Positions 16,893 to 26,037 of a stretch of DNA of 64,000 nucleotides are shown here, in pieces. The notes beneath the pieces are model-generated. The model made no database searches, was not told the origin of the DNA, and worked only from the letters and a program-made list of their open reading frames with translations. A program made the position numbers and the translations under genes. Origin of the DNA: Candidatus Chlamydia corallus (GTDB lineage: Bacteria > Chlamydiota > Chlamydiia > Chlamydiales > Chlamydiaceae); assembly GCF_002817655.1 (NCBI RefSeq), contig NZ_NWQK01000001.1:1-64000 (forward strand). The letters run 5' to 3'. The stretch's first letter is position 1, and every line of letters starts with the position of its first letter.

Positions 16893-19800
16893 CTATTTAT
16901 TTTCTATAGAATTAAAATTAGATTTTTCCCATGGGAAGGGATATATTGTGGGTGGAGGTGTGGAGTCGCCAAGAGAAGAAAAGAGCTTATCGGCAAGACT
17001 ACTAAAAGGATTCCCAAGACTATAGCTTTTTAGTAGGGCAATTCTAGCATAGGCCGAAGACCAGTCTACTTCAGGTGATAAGATGGATCCTCGAATTTTT
17101 ATCAGAAAGAAATTTTTAGTTTTTAAAGAAGTATTGTGGAAGTACTTCTTGATAACCTCAGGATCGATACCTAAGGTCATAAAAAGACGGTCATTAGCAA
17201 TATCTGTTTTCCCCCATAGAGCAAGGCGTATTCTATGATCGATAAGGGCATCAAAGCGCTTGCAAATGATAGAGCCTTTTTGTACCGAGAAAAAGATTGG
17301 AGTGAACCAAGATTCTACAAATTTTTTCTGCTCAGTAATGTCAAGGAACTGAAAAAGAGCATACATAGTTCCTGTATTTGCTATCGAGATTTTCCCCATA
17401 TCTAGGGTTGCTGATTGGACATGAAATTCTTCAAAAGAGTACGGACGTATAGGGAGATAGAAGTTCTCCTTGTTGATCTCTAAAGTTACTGGATGTTGCG
17501 AATAGGCTCCCCCTGCCAAGAGCGGGTTAAACTCTTGTAGAAAGGCTTTGTTTACATCTTCATTTATGCTGAGATGTGCTTTTAGATTATCTCTAAGTAA
17601 GATGGACTTTTCGTTTAGGATCAGCGGAATTTGAGCTTGAAGATTTTCAGAGTCGACGATAATGTCAACAGGTCCTTCACCAACTCGAAGTTCGTTTTTA
17701 ATTGATACATTCATTCTAGGACCTGCAAGAGAGGATACCTGAGCTTTCAATCCCGGTGACATGGGGATGATTCCAGCAATGAAAGAAGACGGAATACGAA
17801 TCCAATTTGCAGTTTGTTTAAATTCTCTAGACTCTGGAGAGAATAGACGATTGACCTGTCCTTCTAACGAAAATTCCGCAAGAGTTTTAGAGTCTTGTCT
17901 AGGAGTTAGGCAAGAGCCTTTAACATTGTATTCTATTTTAGAATCTAAATTGTTAGCTCGCAAAGAACCTTTAAAGTCATTAATAATAAAGGTCTCCTTA
18001 GATACATGATCATAGAAGATTAGTGGTGTTGCTTCTAGAGAACCTTCAAGTCCTCCTGCGGCAAGAAGTGTTAGGCAAGAAAGACCTTTTTTTTCATCTG
18101 GGCATGAGAGCTTTGAGATATCCAAGCGTATGCTTGCAGTTCTATGAAGCAAGCAGGTCGGGGAACACGATGCGTTTTTAAAGAAACTTGCGTAACGTTC
18201 GGGGCTAACTTCCCATTGGAAAATTCCTTCAGTTCCTAAAGAAAGCTTCATAGAAGAGTCCATGACCAGCTTCAGTTCTCCTAGGAGCGCATCCGACTTG
18301 AAGTTGGAAAATAAGGTAAACCTATCCTGATCTTTAGGATTGTAGTTTATTCTAAAGTTCAAATCTCCACAGGAACCAAAATAAGGAGAAAGGAGAACTT
18401 TTTTCTCATATATCTTAGTAATAGAGTCCAAAGACAAAGAAAAGATCTCTCCAGAACATTGGATTTTTAGATCTTGTAAACAAGGCGAGGAGGAGGATTC
18501 GTCAGGAATAAGGAGAATATCTGGGATTAAGATACGTGTGTCATTCAGGTTGGGGTAGTCTGGATTGTTAATAAGAGCTTGAAGGTTCCCTTTGGTTAGA
18601 AACTTCCCTCCATCGGTGTGGAAGGAGAAGTTCAATTTTTTCAGCTGAAAGGGAGAAAGGTGGGGGGAAATTAGGCTGAGGGGAAGAGAAGAAAATTGTC
18701 CGTGAATTAGTATGGAAGTAGTTTCAGGCTTGATAGGTTCATGAGGGGAGCCAAATTTTGCATGGATGAAAAGCTCATTTTCTCCTGCAGTAATTTTTCC
18801 AGAAAATTTAGGGAAAAAAAGGTTGGCCTCTGTAATTTGTGCTCTTCCTGAGAATCCAGTTTCAGCATAAGAAAGGTGGGGGGAGAGAATCCCTTGCCAC
18901 TTTTTATTAAAATGGTACGTTCCTTCTCCTTTAAAGAGAAAATTCTTCCATGCTCCAGAGACGGAGCATGACAATTTTAATAAGGGGTTGTCCAGGATAG
19001 CATCTGCCTCTAAATGACAGTTTTTGTATGTCCCATCGATATTTAATGAGTAATAAGAAACATCTAGAGGAATATTTATAACGAAAGGCTGAGGAAAAAT
19101 TGCTCTTAGATAGGTATGGGGTAGTTGTGCTTGCTGTAGACGAAATTTAGTGAGATGCTTTTTATTGTCTACACGTATTAAGCCATTGAGATGAGAAGGA
19201 GAAGCTCCCCCTAAAACTGTAGATGCGGAGTAGCGAATGTCTGAAAACTTCTCAGTCTTTTTAATTCCTAGCTGCGTGTCACGTAGCTGTAGTGCTAAGT
19301 TGGGGTCTTTGGGATGTATTGTGACTTCAGGTAGTTGTGCTTGAGAGGTAATTTCAATATGTTTCCATTTAGTAATATCTAAGGGAATTTTAGCATACGA
19401 GACAGTAGCATGAATCTGTTTACTGGTGATTGGTGTGGATAACGGAATCACTAGGTTACAAAGAGCTGAGGCAAGCTCAGGTTTAAGTTCTATGAACGAA
19501 GAACTCCCTTCTATAATATAGAATATAGATTTATGGATGTGACCTTGGAGCTTCATTTGGATTTGATTTCCCTCACCAAAGGCTATCATAGAGATCTTAC
19601 CATCATTAGTATGTTTTGCTTCTGCAGACAGATTGATTATATCTTCATAAGAAAAAAGGTCGTCCCAGAAGGGGGAGGTTATAAAAATTTTAAAAAATGC
19701 AACGGGAACTGAAGAAAACTGTGCGGAGATACTTACAATAGGAGAAAATATACTCTCTATAAAAATGTTCCCAGATTGCTGATCTTCAGTGACTACACAT

Positions 19801-20324
19801 TTAGTTATGAACTTTTCTGATGATTTCTCTAAGTAAAACCCTGATACAGATAATAAAGAGCCTGATCCTGTTTTCATAGTGATAGATCCGTGCTCAGAAA
19901 TGATCTTGCTGGTATTTAGGTAAGAAAGTAAAGATCCTGGATCTAAGTGACTACTAGCAGAAGGGTGGTCTATAGAGCCAGACTCATTAATTTTTAGAGA
20001 CCATCCCGATAAAGTAATCCCCTTAGGCTTTTTATAGATCAGAAGACGCAATAAAGATCCGTCGAGTTGAAGTTTTTCTGCAAAAAAGACTTCGTTATCA
20101 TTTTCTCCCATAAGTTTTATTTTTTTAGCGGTTTGCGGTCCAAACCACGAAATCTTGAGTTCCTCAGCGGAACAGAAGAGGCCTGATTCTTTATGAATTA
20201 GGGAAAACATAAGATATTTCCCAGATTCTGTTGAAAGTAATTTGGGGAGGGATATTAACAATCCTAAGACAATGCTAATGCCTAAACAGATTCCTGAAAT
20301 TTTAAACCATGATCTTTGTTTCAT
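16893..20324 (-). CDS. Giant AsmA/TamB-like envelope protein (CT131 homologue), 1143 aa
   Basis: A single N-terminal membrane anchor at residues 9-28 precedes more than 1100 residues without further membrane spans and with alternating hydrophobic strands. The opening 'FKISGICLGISIVLG' and 'SAEELKISWFGPQTAKKIKL' resembles AsmA-type proteins that bridge the periplasm and move lipids. The C-terminal part has 'TLDMGKISIANTGTMYALFQFL', a pattern typical of such proteins. It overlaps the YihY gene by 4 bases (ATGA), so the pair is translationally coupled. From gene order it corresponds to C. trachomatis CT131. A role in outer membrane or lipid handling is inference. Confidence 0.8.
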   Translation of the reverse strand: MKQRSWFKISGICLGISIVLGLLISLPKLLSTESGKYLMFSLIHKESGLFCSAEELKISWFGPQTAKKIKLMGENDNEVFFAEKLQLDGSLLRLLIYKKPKGITLSGWSLKINESGSIDHPSASSHLDPGSLLSYLNTSKIISEHGSITMKTGSGSLLSVSGFYLEKSSEKFITKCVVTEDQQSGNIFIESIFSPIVSISAQFSSVPVAFFKIFITSPFWDDLFSYEDIINLSAEAKHTNDGKISMIAFGEGNQIQMKLQGHIHKSIFYIIEGSSSFIELKPELASALCNLVIPLSTPITSKQIHATVSYAKIPLDITKWKHIEITSQAQLPEVTIHPKDPNLALQLRDTQLGIKKTEKFSDIRYSASTVLGGASPSHLNGLIRVDNKKHLTKFRLQQAQLPHTYLRAIFPQPFVINIPLDVSYYSLNIDGTYKNCHLEADAILDNPLLKLSCSVSGAWKNFLFKGEGTYHFNKKWQGILSPHLSYAETGFSGRAQITEANLFFPKFSGKITAGENELFIHAKFGSPHEPIKPETTSILIHGQFSSLPLSLISPHLSPFQLKKLNFSFHTDGGKFLTKGNLQALINNPDYPNLNDTRILIPDILLIPDESSSSPCLQDLKIQCSGEIFSLSLDSITKIYEKKVLLSPYFGSCGDLNFRINYNPKDQDRFTLFSNFKSDALLGELKLVMDSSMKLSLGTEGIFQWEVSPERYASFFKNASCSPTCLLHRTASIRLDISKLSCPDEKKGLSCLTLLAAGGLEGSLEATPLIFYDHVSKETFIINDFKGSLRANNLDSKIEYNVKGSCLTPRQDSKTLAEFSLEGQVNRLFSPESREFKQTANWIRIPSSFIAGIIPMSPGLKAQVSSLAGPRMNVSIKNELRVGEGPVDIIVDSENLQAQIPLILNEKSILLRDNLKAHLSINEDVNKAFLQEFNPLLAGGAYSQHPVTLEINKENFYLPIRPYSFEEFHVQSATLDMGKISIANTGTMYALFQFLDITEQKKFVESWFTPIFFSVQKGSIICKRFDALIDHRIRLALWGKTDIANDRLFMTLGIDPEVIKKYFHNTSLKTKNFFLIKIRGSILSPEVDWSSAYARIALLKSYSLGNPFSSLADKLFSSLGDSTPPPTIYPFPWEKSNFNSIENK

Positions 20325-21613
20325 TTGATTCGACTAGCAATCTCGCTAAGAGTAAGGTTATCTTTATTTTTAGAGGCTTGGTTAAACATATTTTGGAAAC
20401 TGTTTTCTATGAACGTGATCCCCAAATCGGGATTAAATTTAGTGAAAATCTCCCGATGAAGAAGTTTGTCTGCAACATCTTTGATTGTAAATTCAGAGAA
20501 GTTAAAGACAGGCTGATACCCATTGTTATAAGGAAAGATAAACCCTTCTTTTTCTAAAATATCTAAGCATTGAGAGACCTCTCCGATAGGAACTTTCGAA
20601 TGTTTGGCAATGAATTGTGGGGTTAAAGGAGAACGACCTTCATTGAACTGACGCGTTGTCAAAGCTAGAATATATGTCGATGTGATTAGCTGTAAGTAAC
20701 AGCTAGGCAGGATTTTGTCCCCTAGAAATACGAAAGTGCAGCCTCGATTTTGGATAATAAATGTCAAAGCTCCTCCAAATAGGTAGATAATTGCATAGAT
20801 ATATAGGAGAAGAAGGAATGAAGGAAGAGCTACAAGGGCGCCATAGGTAAAGCTATAGTTAAATAAGGAAACTTGGAGGCTAAAGAAAGCCTTTTGAAAG
20901 ACTATCCAGAGAGATCCTATGATTAGCGTAGAGATAAGAGCTTTTGTTTTTTGGATGGCAACGCGAGGAAGAAAAGCATAACAGCAAAATAGAGCTAAGT
21001 AGAGTAGAAGATAAGGAACGAGTCGTGAAATAAAGTAGAGCGTGGTCATTGAGTGACTTAATGAAAACAACTTAGCGTATTGGATAGGCATAATCTGTGT
21101 GATATAAATCCAAGCACCACAGACAATAATGAAGATCATAGGGCTAACTAGGGTGATCACAAAGTAAGAGACTAACCTCTTTAGGGATATGGGAGTCCAG
21201 CTTGTGCGGAAAATCTTATTTAGCCCGTCTTCTAAGGATAGGAGCATTAAAATTCCTGCCCAACAGAAAACAAAAAAACTTCCTACCAAGACCAACCCTA
21301 TGTTGCTTTCTGTAGCATGATAAGCAGCTTCCACAATAGCAACGATTGGCTTTTTATAATCTGGGAATTTGATAATCAGCCATTCTTTCCAATTGAGGTT
21401 TGTAAATAGGTGTTGGGAAAGCCTTAGGAAGAATACTATAATAGGAATACAAGTAAGTAATCCATAGTAGCTTAACACGCAGGCTTCCTTAGAAGCTTCG
21501 TTATGCAGCAAGACTTTTACTGATTGGATAACGACTTGCAAAAGCCCATTGTTTCGAAGATGTCGCTTCTGACTTGTTTTTTTTTTAGAAAACGGGAAAA
21601 GTTTTCGAAACAT
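20321..21613 (-). CDS. YihY/BrkB-family inner-membrane protein
   Basis: 430 residues with about six hydrophobic segments between residues 45 and 300. The family's 'ACVLSYYGLLTCIPIIVFFL' region and 'FCWAGILMLLSLEDGLNKIFR' are easy to see. The C-terminal 130 residues are soluble and look like a winged helix ('LTPQFIAKHSKVPIGEVSQCLDILEKEGFI' pattern), an arrangement found in some YihY proteins. The family was once called ribonuclease BN; that activity was later assigned to another gene, so no enzyme function is claimed. It is coupled to the AsmA-like gene downstream, which suggests a shared envelope task. The homologue by position is CT132. Confidence 0.88.
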   Translation of the reverse strand: MFRKLFPFSKKKTSQKRHLRNNGLLQVVIQSVKVLLHNEASKEACVLSYYGLLTCIPIIVFFLRLSQHLFTNLNWKEWLIIKFPDYKKPIVAIVEAAYHATESNIGLVLVGSFFVFCWAGILMLLSLEDGLNKIFRTSWTPISLKRLVSYFVITLVSPMIFIIVCGAWIYITQIMPIQYAKLFSLSHSMTTLYFISRLVPYLLLYLALFCCYAFLPRVAIQKTKALISTLIIGSLWIVFQKAFFSLQVSLFNYSFTYGALVALPSFLLLLYIYAIIYLFGGALTFIIQNRGCTFVFLGDKILPSCYLQLITSTYILALTTRQFNEGRSPLTPQFIAKHSKVPIGEVSQCLDILEKEGFIFPYNNGYQPVFNFSEFTIKDVADKLLHREIFTKFNPDLGITFIENSFQNMFNQASKNKDNLTLSEIASRIK

Positions 21614-21680
21614 AATGCAATAATCTAGTGTTTTTTATTTATTCTAATAAAAAACATATTTAAATAATTACAATTTGTTT

Positions 21681-22481
21681 TTATTTGATCTTAATGCATG
21701 AAATCATAAGAAATAATGGAAATTCTTTTCGGCAAAGGTTTTCTGCTTTTGCTCGCTTTCCTGTCGAGGTTTTTGAAGATATCCATTCCTCAAGATTTTT
21801 AACCAAAAAGCCATTTGAAGATAGTTCTTTGAACCAATAGCTTAAGGGAAAGTGAAAAGAAAGTGTGGAGGGCGAATCCTTTTGTCCTGGGTGAGCGATA
21901 ATTGGGATTTTCATTGGTGAGAGATAACGCTCTACATTACGAGAGATAATTTTTTTATTTTCATTGTAGTGCCATGATGAAGCCCTAGGAATCCGAAAAC
22001 AAGGGTGGTTTAAAACTATAAAGAATTGCCCAAGCGGTTCAAGCAGAGCTCCTGTATTACGGATAACTTCTCCAGGGAATTCCATATTTTGAAGAGAAAG
22101 GATTGCTACTGCATGAGAAAATAATGGAAGTTCTACTGATTGTAACGGTTTACTAAGATCGGCAATCTTAAACTCATGGGAACGTTCTGATTGCATTTTC
22201 TTTGCTAGATTAATCAATCTAGGGGAGATATCTATACCTAAATAACGACATTTCTTAGGAATCATTCTTTCTAAAAAACCTTGACCACAACCAATATCTA
22301 ATAAAGAAGTTTTTGAGTTTAAAGCTAGTAGTGGAAGAAGCTGAGGAAGGATAGTTTCCCTATGATAGTAGTGCCCGCTGTTTTGAACCAGTTTGTTATA
22401 ACTTGATGCTATGGGGTTCCAAGATGTTTCTTGCTTATGAAAAGTATTTTTTTTTCTTTGAGAAGAAAATTTTGAATGCAT
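21681..22481 (-). CDS. SAM-dependent methyltransferase
   Basis: A class I methyltransferase fold. The glycine-rich SAM loop is 'LLDIGCGQGFLE' near residue 60, motif II 'YLGIDIS' follows about 18 residues later, and 'FKIADLSK' marks the adenine-contact strand. The later 'FIVLNHPCFRIP' strand is seen in family members. The N-terminus is basic with no signal peptide, so it is cytosolic. The substrate cannot be read from the sequence. By position it matches CT133 of C. trachomatis. It lies between incA and the YihY gene on the same strand, behind a terminator for incA. Confidence 0.85.
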   Translation of the reverse strand: MHSKFSSQRKKNTFHKQETSWNPIASSYNKLVQNSGHYYHRETILPQLLPLLALNSKTSLLDIGCGQGFLERMIPKKCRYLGIDISPRLINLAKKMQSERSHEFKIADLSKPLQSVELPLFSHAVAILSLQNMEFPGEVIRNTGALLEPLGQFFIVLNHPCFRIPRASSWHYNENKKIISRNVERYLSPMKIPIIAHPGQKDSPSTLSFHFPLSYWFKELSSNGFLVKNLEEWISSKTSTGKRAKAENLCRKEFPLFLMISCIKIK

Positions 22482-22583
22482 AGGGGTGGTTTAATATGAA
22501 GGGGAAAAATTCCACCTTAAAATCAAAAGCATAAGAGGCGAGGAAATTTGTTGCAATTAGCTTTAACAAGTTGATACCTCTGT

Positions 22584-22630
22584 AGAAAAAAATAAGGAGT
22601 AAAGTTTCATCCCTACTCCTTATTTTTTTT
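22584..22630 (-). terminator. Rho-independent terminator of incA
   Basis: AATAAGGAGTA (22591-22601) pairs perfectly with TACTCCTTATT (22614-22624) around a 12-base loop. The stem is flanked by A runs on the plus strand's left and T runs on its right, so it can act in both directions. It lies 15 bases after the incA stop and separates it from the methyltransferase gene. Confidence 0.88.
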
Positions 22631-22645
22631 AAGTAAGAGGCCTTC

Positions 22646-23722
22646 TTAATCCTCTTTTTTCTCTTCAGTTGTTCCAGTTGTACTTGTATCAGCTGTACTT
22701 GTTGTTGTAGTTGTTCCAGCTGTACTTGTTTCAATAATAGAGATAAGCCTACTTTGAGCTGCTTCTGCTTTTGTTGTCATTGCTTGAAGCGCCTCAACCT
22801 GCTTTTTCAAAGACACTTCTTGTTTTTTCAATTCAAGAATCCTCTGAGAAAGCGCTGCTTCGTTAGCCTTGAGACCATCAGCAGTAAATCTTAAGTTAGA
22901 TACTTCTTTTTGTAGGCTTAGAATAGCTTGGCTTAAGATGTCTTTCTGTACCTGTAGCTCCTTAATTGCACTTTGTAAAGATTGTATTTGTTCTTTGAGG
23001 CTAGCAATTTGTTTTTGTGATTGTTGTACCCACTCTTCACCGATTAATGTTCTCATTGATGAAAGAGTATGCTTGATCTCCGCAGCAAGGTCTATTCCAA
23101 TAGAACCTTGTATTTCTTTTATTGCAGCCAACATTGATTTACAGTCTCCAGCATTTTCTTCAACCGCTTTGCTGAGATTCTCTATTGCCCCTAATTGTAA
23201 ATCAAGTCTTTCAACTTGATGCTGTAATTTCTCTATACTCTCTTTTAAACTAGCATTCTCGGATGAAAATTTTGCGATTTCCTCTTTAAGATTCTGATTA
23301 GTTAATGCTAGCGTTTTTACTTCATTTTCAAGGACCACTCTTGTGACTTCTAATCGCTTATTTTCATCCGAAAATTTAACAACCTCTTCTTTGAGTTTCC
23401 GTGCTTCCCCTCCACTTAGAGAATCTTTAAGGATTAAGCCCAAAATTGCTACAGAAACAAGGAAAACAACAAGAATAGCAATGCCTAAGCCAGGAGTTAA
23501 CAAGCTACATAGACCAAGAATTGTACCGAGCGCTCCTGTTACTACTACAAGTGCATAAACTATATATTTAGCTACGGCTATAATCTTTTCAGTTAAAGAA
23601 GACGATGATCGTGCTGCTGCTGCAGTAGTAGTAGTTGTTGTTGTTCCTGTTGTTCCTGTTTCTACAGGTATAACAACAGCAGCTGCAGCTGCTGCGGATT
23701 CGTTTTTTGGGGTAATTGCCAT
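22646..23722 (-). CDS. incA: Inclusion membrane protein IncA
   Basis: A 358-residue Inc protein. A Thr/Ala/Ser-rich N-terminus (residues 1-42) is followed by the typical two-lobed hydrophobic domain (about 47-98), then a long cytosol-facing coiled coil (about 110-330) with strong heptads, and a Thr/Ser-rich tail ending in 'EEKKED'. IncA coiled coils carry SNARE-like motifs and drive homotypic inclusion fusion in C. trachomatis. Identity is supported by the neighbouring rpe-efp-accB-accC block, which also flanks incA there. Type III export is known for Incs; no cleavable signal is visible. The N- and C-terminal repeats of ACA/GCA-type codons are slippage-prone. Confidence 0.9.
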   Translation of the reverse strand: MAITPKNESAAAAAAVVIPVETGTTGTTTTTTTAAAARSSSSLTEKIIAVAKYIVYALVVVTGALGTILGLCSLLTPGLGIAILVVFLVSVAILGLILKDSLSGGEARKLKEEVVKFSDENKRLEVTRVVLENEVKTLALTNQNLKEEIAKFSSENASLKESIEKLQHQVERLDLQLGAIENLSKAVEENAGDCKSMLAAIKEIQGSIGIDLAAEIKHTLSSMRTLIGEEWVQQSQKQIASLKEQIQSLQSAIKELQVQKDILSQAILSLQKEVSNLRFTADGLKANEAALSQRILELKKQEVSLKKQVEALQAMTTKAEAAQSRLISIIETSTAGTTTTTSTADTSTTGTTEEKKED

Positions 23723-23758
23723 AAGAATTCCATCCTTAATGAGTTAACATGGCCAAGG

Positions 23759-23787
23759 ATTATTGCTTTCCTGGTCTAAAAAATCAA
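23759..23787 (-). promoter_or_regulatory. Candidate incA promoter
   Basis: On the minus strand TTGATT, a 17-base spacer and AATAAT (five of six). The ATG of incA is at 23722, giving a leader of about 30 nt. Confidence 0.5.
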
Positions 23788-24277
23788 GAAATTTATATGC
23801 CCTTATTTTTTATTAAGCGCTCCAAATGAGTTGGTTGCGCATCCTTCAGGTTTCTATAATGAATGGGTTGGATTCCTATCTCTTCGTTGTCATAAATAAA
23901 CTATACTTTTTAGTATAAACTTTGAGGAGCCCTGAAAAATACTTTTTCAAAGCTATTTATTAAACGTTTTCCTGTTTTGGTACAGGTGAGAATCGCGATA
24001 TATTTGCTCTATCCAAATCCCTAATTTGAATTTCATTAATTAGAACAACAGAAAGAGTAGTCTTAGGATCTTTGTATAAAAAGAAAAGAATTTTTAATAA
24101 GAAATCCTCGATGGTTCTTTGAAATATATTCGTTCTGTATTATGGTGGTGGTCCGTATTCATTTTCTATTCATACAACTGGTAGGAGTTCGTGGATACAT
24201 CAACCAGTAAATATAAATAGTAGACAGTTAAGGCTAACTCTACTTTAAATAGCGTAGTGAAGTTAAGATAGGCTGAG
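23788..24277. other. Divergent intergenic region incA/rpe
   Basis: About 490 bases between the incA promoter and the rpe start. It is AT-rich and I see no open frame with protein-like composition and no RNA fold I can defend. A promoter for the rpe operon should lie here but no hexamer pair with good spacing stood out. Confidence 0.4.
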
Positions 24278-24967
24278 GTGAAGAAACAGGAATCCGTATT
24301 AGTTGGCCCTTCAATTATGGGGGCAGATCTTGCCTGTTTAGGTGCAGAAGCAAAAAAGCTAGAGCACGCTGGAAGTGATTTCATCCATATAGACATCATG
24401 GATGGTCACTTTGTTCCGAACCTTACTTTTGGTCCTGGGATTATTGATGCGATTAATAGGTCTACAGATCTATTTTTAGAAGTCCACGCTATGATTTACA
24501 ATCCTTTTGAATTTATAGAAAGTTTCGTTCATTCTGGTGCTGATAGAATTATAGTTCATTTTGAAGCTTCAGAGGATATAAAAGAGCTTTTATCTTATAT
24601 AAAAAAATATGGAGTTCAAGCAGGCCTAGCTTTTTCTCCTGATACTTCAATGGAGTTCCTTTCTTCTTTCCTTCCGTTTTGTGATGTTGTTTTGTTAATG
24701 TCGGTTTATCCAGGATTTGTAGGACAAAGCTTTTTACCAAATACTGTAGACAAAATTATTTTCGCACGTCATATGATAAAGACTTTAGGTTTAAAGGATT
24801 CTTGTTTAATAGAGGTAGACGGAGGTATAGATCAACAATCCGCGCCGCTATGTCGAGAGGCAGGAGCTGATATTTTAGTAACAGCTTCTTACTTGTTTGA
24901 AACAGGTTCATTGGCAATGAAAGATAAAATTTTATTGCTGCGAGGAGAAAATTATGGTGTTAAGTAG
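24278..24967 (+). CDS. rpe: Ribulose-phosphate 3-epimerase
   Basis: Interconverts ribulose-5-phosphate and xylulose-5-phosphate in the pentose phosphate pathway. The 229-residue TIM barrel shows 'GPSIMGADLACLG', the metal and catalytic residues in 'HIDIMDGHFVPNLTFGP' and 'EVHAMI', the flexible loop 'MSVYPGFVGQSF', and 'EVDGGI' with the second catalytic Asp. It starts with GTG at 24278. Its end overlaps efp by 14 bases, the first link in a tight rpe-efp-accB-accC run. Older chlamydial annotations name it araD. Confidence 0.92.
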   Translation: MKKQESVLVGPSIMGADLACLGAEAKKLEHAGSDFIHIDIMDGHFVPNLTFGPGIIDAINRSTDLFLEVHAMIYNPFEFIESFVHSGADRIIVHFEASEDIKELLSYIKKYGVQAGLAFSPDTSMEFLSSFLPFCDVVLLMSVYPGFVGQSFLPNTVDKIIFARHMIKTLGLKDSCLIEVDGGIDQQSAPLCREAGADILVTASYLFETGSLAMKDKILLLRGENYGVK

Positions 24968-25511
24968 CCAATTATCCGTAGGGATGTTTATTTCCACAAA
25001 GGACGGTCTTTATAAAGTAACCTCAGTTTCTAAGGTGGCAGGACCCAAGGGAGAATCCTTCATTAAAGTTGCTTTACAAGGTGCGGATTCTGATGTTGTT
25101 GTTGAAAGAAATTTCAAAGCAACTCAGGAGGTGAAAGAGGCGCAATTTGAAACCCGCACTTTAGAATATTTATATCTTGAAGATGAAAGTTATCTTTTTT
25201 TAGATTTAGGAAATTACGAAAAGTTATACATTCCAAAAGAAATCATGAAAGATAACTTTTTGTTTCTAAAGGCAGGTGTGACTGTCTCTGCAATGGTCTA
25301 TGATAATGTAGTTTTTTCTGTAGAGCTGCCCCACTTCTTAGAGCTGATGGTATCAAAAACAGACTTTCCTGGAGATTCCCTTTCCCTTTCTGGAGGGGTT
25401 AAAAAGGCTTTGCTAGAAACGGGAATTGAAGTTATGGTCCCGCCTTTTGTAGAAATTGGTGATGTTATAAAAATAGATACGCGGACTTGTGAGTATATTC
25501 AACGCGTCTAA
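24954..25511 (+). CDS. efp: Elongation factor P
   Basis: Ribosome-binding factor that relieves stalling at proline stretches. 185 residues with the three beta-barrel domains of the family: KOW-like N-terminus, middle domain 'YLYLEDESYLFLD', C-terminal OB domain 'GVTVSAMVYDNVVFSVELP' and 'VKIDTR'-like ending. The loop that is modified in other bacteria is here 'AGPKGES', with the tip lysine at residue 32. It overlaps rpe and is followed 22 nt later by accB. I recall chlamydiae having two EF-P paralogues, and this would be the one linked to accBC. Confidence 0.92.
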   Translation: MVLSSQLSVGMFISTKDGLYKVTSVSKVAGPKGESFIKVALQGADSDVVVERNFKATQEVKEAQFETRTLEYLYLEDESYLFLDLGNYEKLYIPKEIMKDNFLFLKAGVTVSAMVYDNVVFSVELPHFLELMVSKTDFPGDSLSLSGGVKKALLETGIEVMVPPFVEIGDVIKIDTRTCEYIQRV

Positions 25512-25533
25512 TTTCAATTAAAGAAGACTTGGT

Positions 25534-26037
25534 ATGGATTTAAAACAAATAGAAAAGCTCATGATTGCTATGGGACGCAATGGTATGAAGCGTTTTGCTA
25601 TAAAACGTGAAGGGCTTGAATTGGAGTTAGAAAGAGATACTGGGGAAGGAAATAGACAAGATCCTGTATTTTATGACAGCAGGTTATTTAGTGGATTTTC
25701 TCAAGAACGTCCTATTCCAATGGACCCTAAGAAGGATACGATTAAAGAGACCTCTACAGAAAATTCAGAAATTTCTCAAACTACAAGTTCTGGAGAATTT
25801 ATAAGTTCTCCTTTAGTGGGAACTTTCTATGGTTCTCCTGCCCCAGATTCTCCTCCTTTTGTAAAACCTGGGGACACAGTCTCTGAAGATACTATTGTTT
25901 GTATCGTTGAGGCTATGAAAGTAATGAATGAAGTTAAGGCTGGGATGAGTGGACGTGTTCTTGAGGTATTGATTACCAGTGGCGATGCTGTCCAATTTGG
26001 GTCTAAGTTGTTTCGTATAGCTAAAGATGAATCATGA
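25534..26037 (+). CDS. accB: Biotin carboxyl carrier protein of acetyl-CoA carboxylase
   Basis: Carries biotin between biotin carboxylase and carboxyltransferase in the first step of fatty acid synthesis. The 167-residue protein has an N-terminal dimerisation region ('KQIEKLMIAMGRNGMKRFAI'-like), a Ser/Thr/Pro-rich linker (residues 65-90) and the C-terminal biotinyl domain with 'SPLVGTFYGSPAPDSPPFV'. The biotin lysine is K129 in 'EAMKVMNEV'. It overlaps accC by 4 bases (ATGA), the classical accBC arrangement. Confidence 0.95.
   Translation: MDLKQIEKLMIAMGRNGMKRFAIKREGLELELERDTGEGNRQDPVFYDSRLFSGFSQERPIPMDPKKDTIKETSTENSEISQTTSSGEFISSPLVGTFYGSPAPDSPPFVKPGDTVSEDTIVCIVEAMKVMNEVKAGMSGRVLEVLITSGDAVQFGSKLFRIAKDES

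Noticed and set aside
22435-22734. 99-codon minus-strand frame overlapping the incA end
   Set aside because: It is a low-complexity frame created by the incA repeat codons and the terminator region; the incA frame explains the sequence better.
22869-23219. 116-codon plus-strand frame opposite incA
   Set aside because: It lies fully antisense to the IncA coiled coil, Ser/Cys/Ile-rich in the way such shadows are, with no ribosome site.
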